DNA of 64,000 bases, taken from positions 390,043 to 454,042 of the forward strand of contig NZ_QRGR01000001.1 in assembly GCF_003367245.1 (NCBI RefSeq). The letters are read 5' to 3'. The first letter of the stretch is position 1, and each line of letters starts with the position of its first letter. The position numbers were made by a program, and so were the translations under genes. This stretch comes from Pontibacter diazotrophicus (lineage in GTDB: Bacteria; Bacteroidota; Bacteroidia; Cytophagales; Hymenobacteraceae). Below the pieces are notes generated by a model. That model was given only the letters and a program-made list of their open reading frames with translations, did not search any database and was not told the DNA's origin. Below, piece after piece: positions 35,281-44,725 of this stretch.

Positions 35281-36894
35281 TCATGGTTTCTCCCGAAAGA
35301 GAGCCAGGTGCTGGATAACTGTTCTGCTCTCCAGGCCGCCGGCAAGGGCACCCGTCGTGACGCCTACGGTACTTATAAAAGCAGCCAACCGCAGCTTCGC
35401 CCGCCAGTCAATCTCCGGCTGGTCCAGCAGCGTAGGCCATGTCTTCATCAGGCCCTCAGGAAATATATAGGTCTCGATGAGGTACATAAGGCTCCCCACA
35501 ATAATAAACAGGCCGATGCAGGCCAGCAGCATGCTCAGAAAGATAACGGTGTTGGCCACGGCTAAATGCTCTGTTAATATGCGCTTGTCTTTTCTCGGAA
35601 GAAACAGCGACTGTACCCGGACCAGGTAAAAGGTGGCGCCCAATATGCTGATAACCGCATAGAGAATAACTATCTGGTTTGGCATGTTCAGCCCCACATC
35701 CCAAATCTCAGCAGTGAAAATAAGCAGGAAAGAAGGCGCTACCGCAGCCGTGGCAAGCCCGGGCAGGGAAAGCGGCAGCAGGAGCGCCCAGTTTCTCAGA
35801 AGCGGCACAGCCACCTCCTTCGGGTGCCGGAAAGCCATGAGAATATGGAAGATAAGCCCTTCAGCCATGTTCCCTCCATGCAGCTCGCGCTCAGGCAACC
35901 ACTCACTTCGCCGCCGGAGCGCTTTTCGTTCGGCCGTATTAAGGTGCGGCACACTCCTCCTGCCTTCCTTAAATAGGTAGGGAGCCATTACTTCGCTTTC
36001 GTTTCGGTCTTTGCGCCGCAGCCCGCTGATATGGCCCAGCAGGTGCAGCAATAACGCAGCGCCGTTCCACCGCACATCCTCAGCGTCAAGTGAACGGCGC
36101 GGCTCCCCCCGCTGCGACCTGACCAGTTTCCGGGTAGAGATAACCAGTACCCGGCTGACCTGTGAAGCAAGCCCGGGCTCTGCCTTGTTTTTTCGGGACA
36201 GAAGGGCTACATCCGTGACAACGACAACCAAATCGAAAGGCCCCTCTGCCATGCGCATGCTGGCGTCATCCAGAAACTGTGAGGGCCCGCGGGGGCTATC
36301 TGATTCAAGGGTAACAGGTTCTGCAAGATGGAAAATCCACTTAATGCCTGTTCCCGCCTCCATCTCCGGACCTGTATCCAGCGAGAGCTGCCTGGCAAAG
36401 CTTTCCATCCCCGCTGTGTCAGCCGTTCTGCTGAGTGCCAGCATGATTCCCACATTCATCTCCGGCTCCGGCTCTGGCCCCTGTGCTTCTTTTATTTCCC
36501 TTAGAAAGCGGTTGCCGGAAGTCAGGGCCCGGACAAAGTAGGTGGAGGTAGTGACGCGGCTAAACTGTAGTATCCTTATAGCCTGCACCAGGCGGAAAAC
36601 CCGGAATGCCGGAATAAGCAGGGCTATGATGGTCAGCCAGTTTGACTTGATGTATTGCCACCGATGGGGAGCGATGATGAACTTAACCAGGAATTCCAAA
36701 ATAAACAGGCCCCAGATGATGACCACCAGGAGTTCCTGTGTAGCCGTTAGTCCCTTCGTTAGCTCCATGATCAGGAAGACAAGCCAGAGCACAGACAGAA
36801 TGAACATGGGCGCCTCCAGGGCCGCCTCTAACTTGTAAAAAAGGTGGTAGCGTTTGCTCCCGATTTGTTCTTCCTCTGTTAGTTCTGTATCCAT
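35281..36894 (-). CDS. Membrane protein: voltage-sensor-like N-terminus fused to an uncharacterised domain
   Basis: This 537-residue protein has an unusual order. Residues 28-115 hold three to four helices like an ion-channel voltage-sensor module, ending in an S4-like segment with R98, R101, R107 and R113 (FRVFRLVQAIRILQFSR), but no pore loop follows. Residues 147-345 are soluble, with FDLVVVVTDVALLSRK, RVLVISTRKLVRSQ and HLLGHISGLRR. The last looks like a zincin HExxHxxG helix whose Glu is replaced by Leu (H284, L285, H288, G291). Residues 362-520 contain four more membrane helices. From memory, the part after residue 147 resembles uncharacterised actinobacterial membrane proteins. Function unknown. 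Confidence 0.7.
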   Translation of the reverse strand: MDTELTEEEQIGSKRYHLFYKLEAALEAPMFILSVLWLVFLIMELTKGLTATQELLVVIIWGLFILEFLVKFIIAPHRWQYIKSNWLTIIALLIPAFRVFRLVQAIRILQFSRVTTSTYFVRALTSGNRFLREIKEAQGPEPEPEMNVGIMLALSRTADTAGMESFARQLSLDTGPEMEAGTGIKWIFHLAEPVTLESDSPRGPSQFLDDASMRMAEGPFDLVVVVTDVALLSRKNKAEPGLASQVSRVLVISTRKLVRSQRGEPRRSLDAEDVRWNGAALLLHLLGHISGLRRKDRNESEVMAPYLFKEGRRSVPHLNTAERKALRRRSEWLPERELHGGNMAEGLIFHILMAFRHPKEVAVPLLRNWALLLPLSLPGLATAAVAPSFLLIFTAEIWDVGLNMPNQIVILYAVISILGATFYLVRVQSLFLPRKDKRILTEHLAVANTVIFLSMLLACIGLFIIVGSLMYLIETYIFPEGLMKTWPTLLDQPEIDWRAKLRLAAFISTVGVTTGALAGGLESRTVIQHLALFREKP

Positions 36895-37297
36895 ACATCT
36901 CTTTGTTACTTGAAGATCCTGATTTTGCCATTGCCTCTTTGTGGCGGGTGGTAAAGGAGAGGCTGTTTTCTCCGGCCCTTTAGGTGCCTTTCTTTTAGCA
37001 GGATGGTGATAAAATGTGTATACCCTGCCGTATCAGAAAGGTTAAAGCCTGGGCAAGGAAGTGCGTGAGGCAACGAGTGTCAGCTGATTGAGCGCATGGC
37101 TGGAGGAGAAGGCGTGCACGTGTTTGTTTTTCTCCGGGTTCCATGTCTTAAGAGGACGGTTCATACCTGTTGAAGCCCTAAAGCATGAACTCTTCAAGTG
37201 TGTGGAGCAGAATATTGCTGTTAAATTCCTAACTTATTCACAATTTTACCAGGCCGGGCTTTCCCCAGGCATACATCAAAAAAAGCATTACAGAACA
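36895..37297. other. Intergenic region, nothing firmly assigned
   Basis: These 403 bases lie between divergent genes. A frame in phase with the asparaginase gene is open from 37088, but its predicted residues are not family-like and the twin-arginine start at 37298 is much better. No repeat or RNA gene was recognised. Confidence 0.5.
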
Positions 37298-38275
37298 ATG
37301 AGTAGCAGACGTAAATTCATACAACTATCCGCGTTAGGTGCGACACTTGTGGGGGGAGGCTTCCATGTTGCGAAAGCATTTGGTGGCACGCTGGGTTCGG
37401 CAAAAAGCAACAAGCCTATCGTTATTTCCACCTGGGACCACGGCATACCTGCCAACGAAGCAGCATGGAAAGTCCTGTCTGAAAAAGGGAGTGCGCTGGA
37501 TGCAGTAGAGGCGGGCGTGCGGGTGCCGGAAGCGGACCCAAACGTTAGAACCGTAGGCTATGGAGGCTATCCTGACAGAGAGGGGAAGGTAACACTGGAT
37601 GCCTGCATCATGGACAAGGACAGCAACTGCGGTGCGGTGGCTTTTTTGCAGCACATCAAGCATCCGATTTCGGTGGCCCGCAAGGTAATGGAAGATACGC
37701 CGCACGTGATGCTGGTGGGAGATGGCGCACTGGCTTTTGCCTTGTCTAAAGGATTTAAGAAAGAGAACCTGCTGACACCTGCATCTGAAAAAGACTGGCA
37801 GAACTGGCTAAAGGAGTCCAAGTATAAACCTGTTATCAATATCGAAAACCACGATACCATCGGTATGCTCGCACTGGATGCAAACGGTGACCTGGCAGGA
37901 GCCTGCACCACCAGTGGCGCTTCCTATAAAATGCATGGCCGTGTGGGTGATTCTCCCATCATTGGCGCAGGCTTGTTTGTGGATAACGAGGTGGGCGCGG
38001 CCACGGCTACAGGCCTGGGCGAAGCTGTGATGCGGATGGTTGGAAGCCACCTGGTGGTAGAACTGATGCGCCAGGGCAATTCGCCGGAGGATGCCTGTCG
38101 TCTGGCAGTGGAGCGGATTATCTCCAAGCAGAAAGACGTAAAAGACCTGCAGGTTGGCTTTATCGCACTGAACAAGAACGGTGAGTACGGTGGTTACTGC
38201 ATCCACAAGGGCTTTAACTTTGCCGTGCAGGACACAACAGGAAAACAGCTGCTGGATGGAAAGAGCAAGTTCTGA
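37298..38275 (+). CDS. Glycosylasparaginase (N4-(beta-N-acetylglucosaminyl)-L-asparaginase)
   Basis: This 325-residue Ntn-hydrolase splits the GlcNAc-Asn bond of N-glycan remnants. The ATG at 37298 gives a twin-arginine-type signal (MSSRRKFIQLSALGATLVGGG), so it is exported folded, like the well-known flavobacterial enzyme. Family marks are STWDHGIPANEAAWKVL, GSALDAVEAG, GYGGYPDREGKVTLDACIMD and the nucleophile Thr at about residue 187 in ENHDTIGMLALD. Autocleavage before this Thr makes the alpha and beta chains. GRVGDSPIIGAGLFVDNEVGAATATGLGE is the substrate-binding region. A longer frame from 37088 is rejected. The next gene, cutC, overlaps its last 20 bases. Confidence 0.94.
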   Translation: MSSRRKFIQLSALGATLVGGGFHVAKAFGGTLGSAKSNKPIVISTWDHGIPANEAAWKVLSEKGSALDAVEAGVRVPEADPNVRTVGYGGYPDREGKVTLDACIMDKDSNCGAVAFLQHIKHPISVARKVMEDTPHVMLVGDGALAFALSKGFKKENLLTPASEKDWQNWLKESKYKPVINIENHDTIGMLALDANGDLAGACTTSGASYKMHGRVGDSPIIGAGLFVDNEVGAATATGLGEAVMRMVGSHLVVELMRQGNSPEDACRLAVERIISKQKDVKDLQVGFIALNKNGEYGGYCIHKGFNFAVQDTTGKQLLDGKSKF

Positions 38276-39029
38276 CCAGCAGCCGGCACTGGAGGTCTGC
38301 ATTGACACAGTAGCCTCTGCCATGGCGGCTGAAGAGGGAGGTGCGCAGCGTGTAGAGCTGTGCGATTATTTGGCAGGAGGCGGTACCACGCCCAGCGCCG
38401 GTATGATCAAGGTGGTCCGGAAAAGTATTCGTATAGGTTTGCACGTGCTCATCCGCCCCCGCAGAGGTGACTTCTTGTATTCCGATGCGGAGTTCGAGGT
38501 AATGAAAAGTGACATAGCAATGTGCCGGGAACTTGGTGCAGACGGCGTTGTAATTGGTGTCCTGAACAAGGATGGCAGTATAGACACCGCCAGAACGCAG
38601 GAGCTAATAGCGCATGCAGGTCCGCTGAGCATCACCTTTCACAGAGCCTTTGATCTTACCCCGAACCCACTTAAAGCGCTGGATGCACTCCTGCAGCTAA
38701 ATGTTCACCGCTTGCTTACCTCAGGCCAGCAGGAAACGGCGCTGCAGGGTATCGGGCTGATCCGGGAGCTAAACAAAAGGGCTGCCGGTAAACTGATTGT
38801 GATGCCGGGAGGTGGGGTAAACCCATCGAACATACGGGAATTAGTCGCTGAAACCGGTGTGAGCGAAGTGCATGCTTCCGTGCGCAAGCCTGTGGAAAGC
38901 AAAATGAATTTCCGCAAAGCCTATCCACCCATGTCCAGCAACAGAAGCCTGTCGGAATTTGAGCAGCTGGTGGCAGATGTGTCGCAGGTTAGAGCGATGC
39001 GGAAAGCCTTTAAAATAAAACCATCCTAA
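38256..39029 (+). CDS. cutC: CutC-family protein
   Basis: This 257-residue cytosolic TIM-barrel protein belongs to the CutC family, originally linked to copper homeostasis in E. coli, though that role is disputed. Motifs are LEVCIDTVASAMAAEEGGAQRVELCDYLAGGGTTPSAG, HVLIRPRRGDFLYSD, GADGVVIGVL, TFHRAFDLTPNP, RLLTSGQ and KLIVMPGGGVNPSNI. I chose the ATG at 38256, where translation soon reaches the family start (ALEVCIDTVASA). This overlaps the asparaginase gene by 20 bases, which implies translational coupling. Confidence 0.93.
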   Translation: MERASSDQQPALEVCIDTVASAMAAEEGGAQRVELCDYLAGGGTTPSAGMIKVVRKSIRIGLHVLIRPRRGDFLYSDAEFEVMKSDIAMCRELGADGVVIGVLNKDGSIDTARTQELIAHAGPLSITFHRAFDLTPNPLKALDALLQLNVHRLLTSGQQETALQGIGLIRELNKRAAGKLIVMPGGGVNPSNIRELVAETGVSEVHASVRKPVESKMNFRKAYPPMSSNRSLSEFEQLVADVSQVRAMRKAFKIKPS

Positions 39030-39219
39030 TTCAGCACGATAGCGAAGGGGTGGGGAAATGAATTCCGCTATAAGAGCGGCGCTTGTGCTTTAGGCAGCTA
39101 TCTGTTTCATTTATGCATTAAAATGCTGATATTTAGTGATGTTATGTATAGTCTTGGTATGTTGAACAGAAGATATTAAGGCTTAATCACATAGCTTCAT
39201 AACCAACCGGGATAACAAC

Positions 39220-40629
39220 ATGAGCAAGGAACAAGGTAACGCAAGACGAGAATTTTTGAAATTAGCGGGAATGGCTTCCCTCGGGTTTGTAGGTCTACAG
39301 CACTTTGTGAATACCCCCTTATTAGCATCCTCCCGTTCCTTCAATGATTATAATGTAGGGTATGGTCCGCTTCTTCCTGATCCGGAAGGTATTCTGAATC
39401 TTCCGAAAGGCTTCTCCTACAAAATTATTTCCCGCAAAGGAGACATGATGAGCGACGGGCTCTTAGTGCCTGGCGCGCCTGATGGCATGGCCACCTTCAA
39501 AGGGCGAAAAGGGAGAGTGATACTGGTGCGGAATCATGAGCTTATCTCAAACCCGGATAGTGGCGCTTTTGGGGCTCAGAACGGGCTTCTGTCTAAAATA
39601 GATAAAGATAAATTCTATGATTACGGCAAAGGTGTTAGTCCGCAGTTGGGCGGCACTACTACGCTGGTATATAATCCGGCAACGGGTGAAGTAGAAAAAC
39701 AATTTTTGAGCTTAGTCGGCACCACCAGGAATTGTGCCGGAGGCCTTACTCCCTGGAATACCTGGATTACCTGCGAAGAATCTGTTTTGAAGCCAAACGA
39801 AGAAAATTCGTGTGAGCAGGAGCATGGCTATAACTTTGAGGTGCCTGCCAGCACAAAAATGAAGTTAACCAAAGCGGTGCCGATCAAAGCAATGGGAAGA
39901 ATGAACCACGAAGCTGTTGCTGTGGATCCGAGAACCGGCATTATATACATGACGGAAGACACAGGAGACAGCCTGATTTATCGGTTTATACCAAAAAAGA
40001 ACGGCAAATTGCTGAAAGGAGGCAAACTACAGGCTTTAATGATAAGGGAGCAGAAAAGCCAGGACACCCGCAACTGGGAACAACTCACTACGCCTGCTTT
40101 TCCGGTTGGGCGCCCTTTTGATGTGGATTGGATAGATATAGAAAATGTAGAATCACCGGAGAACGATTTAAGGCTGCAGGGTTACGAGAAAGGGGCAGCC
40201 CGTTTTGCGCGCGGCGAGGGAATGTGGTTTGGGAACAATGAAGTCTTTTTTGCCTGTACAAACGGCGGCACCTCCATGAATGGGCAGGTATTTAAATATG
40301 TGCCAAGCGCTTATGAGGGAAAGGCGGAGGAAAAGAGCCAGCCTGGAAAACTGGAGCTTTTTGTAGAACCAAACGACTCTACCATAGCCAATGCCTGCGA
40401 TAACATGACCGTCTCGCAGTGGGGCGATTTAGTGCTATGCGAAGATAATCCTGCTCCTTATGTTGTGGGAATTACTCCAAAGGGGGAGTTTTACAAGCTG
40501 GCACAAAATGTAGGCTATAAATGTGAGTTTGCCGGAGGTGTGTTTTCGCCAACAGGCGAAACATACTTTGTTAACCTGCAGGGGGCAGGCTTAACAGTAG
40601 CGATAACCGGTCCCTGGCGAAAAGCCTAA
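39220..40629 (+). CDS. PhoX-type alkaline phosphatase family protein (DUF839)
   Basis: This 469-residue protein has a twin-arginine signal (RREFLKLAGMASLGF at residues 9-23) and a beta-propeller of the PhoX/DUF839 type. Marks include GFSYKIISRKGDMMSDGLLVPGAPDGMA, ILVRNHELIS, NCAGGLTPWNTWITCEES, GRMNHEAVAVDPRTGIIYMTEDTGDS, GEGMWFGNNEVFFACTNGG and LVLCEDNPAPYVVG. Characterised PhoX enzymes are Ca2+- and Fe-dependent phosphatases acting on phosphate esters outside the cytoplasm. The acidic ligand positions look present, but activity cannot be assumed because many DUF839 members are uncharacterised. It is monocistronic. Confidence 0.88.
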   Translation: MSKEQGNARREFLKLAGMASLGFVGLQHFVNTPLLASSRSFNDYNVGYGPLLPDPEGILNLPKGFSYKIISRKGDMMSDGLLVPGAPDGMATFKGRKGRVILVRNHELISNPDSGAFGAQNGLLSKIDKDKFYDYGKGVSPQLGGTTTLVYNPATGEVEKQFLSLVGTTRNCAGGLTPWNTWITCEESVLKPNEENSCEQEHGYNFEVPASTKMKLTKAVPIKAMGRMNHEAVAVDPRTGIIYMTEDTGDSLIYRFIPKKNGKLLKGGKLQALMIREQKSQDTRNWEQLTTPAFPVGRPFDVDWIDIENVESPENDLRLQGYEKGAARFARGEGMWFGNNEVFFACTNGGTSMNGQVFKYVPSAYEGKAEEKSQPGKLELFVEPNDSTIANACDNMTVSQWGDLVLCEDNPAPYVVGITPKGEFYKLAQNVGYKCEFAGGVFSPTGETYFVNLQGAGLTVAITGPWRKA

Positions 40630-40934
40630 TGCTGCTGTTGGCTGTCCTGGATGTGGCTATAGTACAGGCTGTAATAAAATAATTTCTCCAAAGTGGGCAA
40701 TTTAAAGGAATCTATGCTCTACTAGTATAGAGCCTGAGTTATTAGCTACCGGTTAAGTGCCCAAGTTGCGGTATATCGAACTTTTTCGAAAAGTTACCCA
40801 CTCCTAACTTAAAGCAGGAAGGAGCTTCACTGATGGATTTTCTCGGCTTTGGCAAAAGAAATGTATTAACAAATTAAAAACGGCCTCTAGAGTTATTCGG
40901 GGCAATAACAGCATACCTTAAATAAATTATTGAA
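40630..40934. other. Intergenic region, nothing assigned
   Basis: These 305 bases include a small hairpin, GCTCTA (40716-40721) with TAGAGC (40728-40733), but no gene or recognised regulatory box. Confidence 0.5.
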
Positions 40935-43580
40935 ATGTTGAAAATTCAATTTAGTCTGATTTTTGCTTTTCTGATGTTGAGTGGCTTATTTAAAATGCCC
41001 TCTGGTTCTGAAACGCAGGATAACAGGAAGGTCCTGAAGCGCACGAAGGCACTTGCCCAGGACTGGCCAAGCGACCTGAAAGTGACCCCCTTTGCCGGTC
41101 CTGAACTTACCCCAAGCCCCGCCTGCCTCGCCGTGGCACCAACAGGCGAAGTGTACGTGGGCGTTGATATGATGGGCTCGCTGGGCAAGGAGCCGGAGAA
41201 AGGAAGCATCATCAAACTGGTTGATAGTAACAACGACGGCCAGGTAGACCAGCACACCGAGTTTGCCAAAGTCGATAACCCACGCGGCATTATTTCGCTC
41301 GGCGACCAGGTATTTGTCCTGCACACCACTTTCTCTAAAGAAACCGGCATTGCCTCAGGTATGGATCTGGTTGTTTTTGAGGATGCTAACCAGGACGGTG
41401 TGGCAGATGGTCCCTCCAAACCACTCATTCAAAACATAAGCTCTCCTAAATTCCTGCAAAGCCGTGGCACCGACCACGCCACCAATGGTATCCGGATGGG
41501 TATTGACGGCTGGATATACATCGCTGTTGGCGACTTCGGGTTTCATAACGCTGTTGATAGAACAGGAAAAAAACTGACCATGCTCGGAGGCGGAATTGTT
41601 CGCGTTCGCCCGGATGGCACAGAGATGGAAGTATATACCCACGGCATGCGTAACATCTATGACGTGGCCATCGACCCTTACATGAACATCTTCACGCGGG
41701 GAAACACCAATGATGGCGGTGGCTGGAACATCCGCTTCAGCCATCAGATACAGTCTGGTGAGTATGGCTATCCTGTCCTGTTCAAGCATTTTACTGATGA
41801 GATTCTTCCTGCCCTGGTAGACGTGGGAGGAGGATCGGGTACCGGTGCCTTGTTTATGGATGATCCTACCTGGCCTGCAAAATACAACCAGGTGCCGATG
41901 ATGGCAGACTGGGGCAGAAACCAGCTTTACATCCACCGGGTAACGGCAGACGGAGCAAGCTTTAAGCAGCAGGAAGAAGAGTTTATCAAGCTACCACAAA
42001 TCACGGACCTGGATGTTGATGCCTCTGGCAGAATGTATATGGCAGCCTGGGACGGTGCAGGTTATTCGGGCAACCCGGGCAAAGGGTTTGTGGTGCGGGC
42101 GGTACCGGCAAACTGGGAGTATAAATCATTCCCGGATCTCAAAAAAGCCTCTGTGAACGAGCTGGCAGACTTACTGAAGTCAAAAAGCGCCGTGGCGCGT
42201 TTACACGCCCAGCAGGAACTCATTAGCCGTCCAACTAAGAAAGCTACCAAGGCAGCTTGGAAAGTGGCCGCTGATAAGAAACTGCCGCTCTATGCCCGCG
42301 TAGCCGGCATGTATGCTTATGCACAGGCGTCTGGAGAAGCTGGTACTAAAAATTTAGTAAAGCTAACGCAGGAAAATGAGATGAAAGAGTATGCTCTGCG
42401 CGCCCTCAGCGATAGAAAAACGCGTATCGGAAATGTTCCGGTCGAGCCTTTCATTGAAGCAGTGAATAGTCCTTCGGAGCGGGTGCAAGCTGCAGCCATC
42501 ATTGGTTTAGGCCGCCTTGACCGGGCAGAAGCCATTCCTGCGCTTTTAGCGGTTGACGTTCCTGCTACCCTGGCCGCACCGGCAAAAGGAACGGAAGGCC
42601 CACACGCTACGCCTAACGCAGCCGTTGTGCCTGCGCACCTGGCAGTACAGGCGCTGGGGGCACTAAACGCTGTAGATGCTTCCGTGAACGCGGTTGGAAC
42701 GGAAAACTCCAGAATGGCGCTTTGGGCCCTGCGTTACATGCACAATCCGAAAGCGGTGGATGGTTTGATTGCCGCTTACCAGAAGACGAATGACGAAAAG
42801 CAGAAAAACGAAATTCTGACCACGCTGTCGCGCCTCTACAAAAAAGAAGCGCCTTATGATGGCTCCTGGTGGTGGAGCACCCGGCCTGACACGCACGGCC
42901 CTTATTACAAGGGAATTGTTTGGGAAGCCTCGCCAGCTATCGAGAAGTTCCTGAAGGAGGAACAAGGCAAGGCAGACGCCAACGGAAAGCAGTTCTTTGC
43001 CGACCTCAACGCCAGGCACCGTATGGAGATTGCTGAGTTCGGTGGCGACGAAGCCGTAGCTGCAACAGAAGAAGTAGATGTTGACCTGGAAAAAATCCGG
43101 AATCAGAAGGGCCAGGTGGGGAAGGCCTCTATCGAAGACGTGATGCTGGCCATGGCGAAAATTGAAGGTGATGCGGTGAAGGGGAAAGCGCTCTTTACCC
43201 AGCAAGGTTGTAATGCCTGCCACAGTATAGAGCAAGGCGAGGCCATGAAAGGTCCGTTTATGGGGCAGATTGGTTCTATCATGAACCGGGAGCAGATAGC
43301 GGAGTCAATTCTAAAGCCGAATGCCTCTATCTCCCAGGGTTTTGCATCAGTTCTTATCACGGCCAAAGGAGATAAAACGTATATGGGGTTCATTTCGCAG
43401 GAATCAGCAGACCAGATTGTGATGCGGAACATTGCCGGACAGGTGTTCACCATAAAGACCGCAGACATTCTGACCCGCAAGGAACTGGAAACATCCATGA
43501 TGCCCGCAGGACTCGCGAATTCCCTGTCCTACGAAGAGTTTGCGTCCCTCATCACTTTCCTTTCGCAACAGAAAAAGTAA
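40935..43580 (+). CDS. Exported beta-propeller/HEAT/cytochrome c protein
   Basis: This 881-residue protein has an N-terminal signal sequence (about 1-25). A six-bladed beta-propeller follows, like soluble glucose-dehydrogenase-type or membrane-bound dehydrogenase domains (about 45-390, with CLAVAPTGEVYVGVD, GRDHATNGIRMG-like RGTDHATNGIRMG and HGMRNIYDVAIDP). A HEAT-like helical region comes next (about 400-650, LHAQQELISR and VQAAAIIGLGRLDRAEAIPALL). The C-terminal cytochrome c domain has the heme-binding CNACH at 759-763 and a distal Met candidate after it. It should oxidise a carbohydrate or alcohol in the periplasm and pass electrons to the heme. The DUF1080 gene 192 bases downstream suggests a sugar substrate. 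The substrate is unproven. Confidence 0.85.
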   Translation: MLKIQFSLIFAFLMLSGLFKMPSGSETQDNRKVLKRTKALAQDWPSDLKVTPFAGPELTPSPACLAVAPTGEVYVGVDMMGSLGKEPEKGSIIKLVDSNNDGQVDQHTEFAKVDNPRGIISLGDQVFVLHTTFSKETGIASGMDLVVFEDANQDGVADGPSKPLIQNISSPKFLQSRGTDHATNGIRMGIDGWIYIAVGDFGFHNAVDRTGKKLTMLGGGIVRVRPDGTEMEVYTHGMRNIYDVAIDPYMNIFTRGNTNDGGGWNIRFSHQIQSGEYGYPVLFKHFTDEILPALVDVGGGSGTGALFMDDPTWPAKYNQVPMMADWGRNQLYIHRVTADGASFKQQEEEFIKLPQITDLDVDASGRMYMAAWDGAGYSGNPGKGFVVRAVPANWEYKSFPDLKKASVNELADLLKSKSAVARLHAQQELISRPTKKATKAAWKVAADKKLPLYARVAGMYAYAQASGEAGTKNLVKLTQENEMKEYALRALSDRKTRIGNVPVEPFIEAVNSPSERVQAAAIIGLGRLDRAEAIPALLAVDVPATLAAPAKGTEGPHATPNAAVVPAHLAVQALGALNAVDASVNAVGTENSRMALWALRYMHNPKAVDGLIAAYQKTNDEKQKNEILTTLSRLYKKEAPYDGSWWWSTRPDTHGPYYKGIVWEASPAIEKFLKEEQGKADANGKQFFADLNARHRMEIAEFGGDEAVAATEEVDVDLEKIRNQKGQVGKASIEDVMLAMAKIEGDAVKGKALFTQQGCNACHSIEQGEAMKGPFMGQIGSIMNREQIAESILKPNASISQGFASVLITAKGDKTYMGFISQESADQIVMRNIAGQVFTIKTADILTRKELETSMMPAGLANSLSYEEFASLITFLSQQKK

Positions 43581-43772
43581 AGAGCTCCTGCGCGCTTTAG
43601 TTAATAGCTGAAAAATGTAAAGGTCCTTAAAAAGGGGGCAGCAGCTATGGGAGCATAAGTAGCAGAGAGCAGATGCACAGGCTGATTAGCAGGAATAAGC
43701 TTAAAAATGCCCTCTGCTAATCAGCTTTTGTTTATATGGTTTTGCAAGTTAAAAACAAAACACACCAAAAAT

Positions 43773-44660
43773 ATGAAAATTAAAGCCTTACTCGGTACCG
43801 GTCTGCTAGGGGCATGCCTGTTGTCCTGCACCACGCAAAATAACCAGACTCAGGATGAGACTGTTGCCCAGGATGAGAACGTTTCCCAGGAGGAGTGGGT
43901 GCAGCTTTTCAACGGGAAAGACCTGGATGACTGGGATATCAAAATCAGGGGCCACGCCTTGAACGAGAACTACGGAAACACCTTCAGGGTGGAAGACGGG
44001 AACATGGTAGTACGCTACGACCAGTATGAGGACTTCGACAAACAGTACGGGCACATCTTCTACAAAGAGCCGTTCTCTTCTTACCTGCTGGTGATGGAGT
44101 ACCGGTTTGTAGGGGACCAGGCCCCGGGCGGCGAGGGATGGGCTCTCCGGAACAGCGGCGCCATGCTACATTCTCAACCAGCCAACACCATGGGTCTGGA
44201 TCAGGATTTTCCTATTTCTTTGGAGGCGCAATTACTGGGAGGCAACGGCCAGGATGAGCGGAGCACTGCCAACCTGTGTACGCCTGGCACCAACGTGGTC
44301 ATGGGAGATTCGCTTTTCACGCCTCACTGTATCAGTTCCAGTTCCGAAACCTACCACGGCGACCAGTGGGTACGCGTGGAAGCGCTGGTGTTAGGTGATT
44401 CCATCGTGAAGCATATAGTGGAAGGAGACACTGTGATGGTGTATCAGAAGCCACAGATTGGCGGCGGCAGTGTAAGCAACTACGACCCGGCAGTGAAACA
44501 GGACGGGCAGCTTCTGAAAGAGGGCTATATCTCCCTGCAAAGCGAAAGTCATCCGGTGGAATTCAGGAAAGTAGAACTCTTTAACCTCGAGCAGTATATG
44601 GATGATCCACAGAAGTTGAAGAGCGTTTTAAGCGATCTGCAGAAAAGGCAATCGCATTAA
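43773..44660 (+). CDS. DUF1080 (3-keto-disaccharide hydrolase) lipoprotein A
   Basis: This 295-residue protein has a lipoprotein signal ending LLSC and a DUF1080 beta-sandwich of the concanavalin-like fold. The family opening EWVQLFNGKDLDDWDIKIRG is followed by EYRFVGDQAPGGEGWALRNSGAMLHSQ, DFPISLEAQLLGG and EGYISLQSESHPVEFRKVELFNL. Recent work names this family 3-keto-disaccharide hydrolase, meaning it cleaves glycosides already oxidised at C3. The ATG at 43773 gives a normal signal; a longer frame from 43707 is unlikely. It follows the cytochrome protein and is a close paralogue of the gene at 49725. A strong terminator follows. Confidence 0.9.
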   Translation: MKIKALLGTGLLGACLLSCTTQNNQTQDETVAQDENVSQEEWVQLFNGKDLDDWDIKIRGHALNENYGNTFRVEDGNMVVRYDQYEDFDKQYGHIFYKEPFSSYLLVMEYRFVGDQAPGGEGWALRNSGAMLHSQPANTMGLDQDFPISLEAQLLGGNGQDERSTANLCTPGTNVVMGDSLFTPHCISSSSETYHGDQWVRVEALVLGDSIVKHIVEGDTVMVYQKPQIGGGSVSNYDPAVKQDGQLLKEGYISLQSESHPVEFRKVELFNLEQYMDDPQKLKSVLSDLQKRQSH

Positions 44661-44687
44661 TCGTTTTGAAAGAATTTAAAATCAAAC

Positions 44688-44725
44688 AAAGAAAAAGGCA
44701 CTCTCTCTGGGGTGCCTTTTTCTTT
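44688..44725 (+). terminator. Intrinsic terminator after DUF1080 gene A
   Basis: GAAAAAGGCAC (44691-44701) pairs with GTGCCTTTTTC (44712-44722) around a 10-base loop; flanking A and T runs extend the stem by about three pairs. It lies about 28 bases after the stop and has a T-rich tail. Confidence 0.85.

Noticed and set aside
37088..37297. N-terminal extension of the glycosylasparaginase
   Set aside because: The twin-arginine motif at 37298 is a far better start, and the extension has no homology I recognise, though its last 35 codons look vaguely protein-like.
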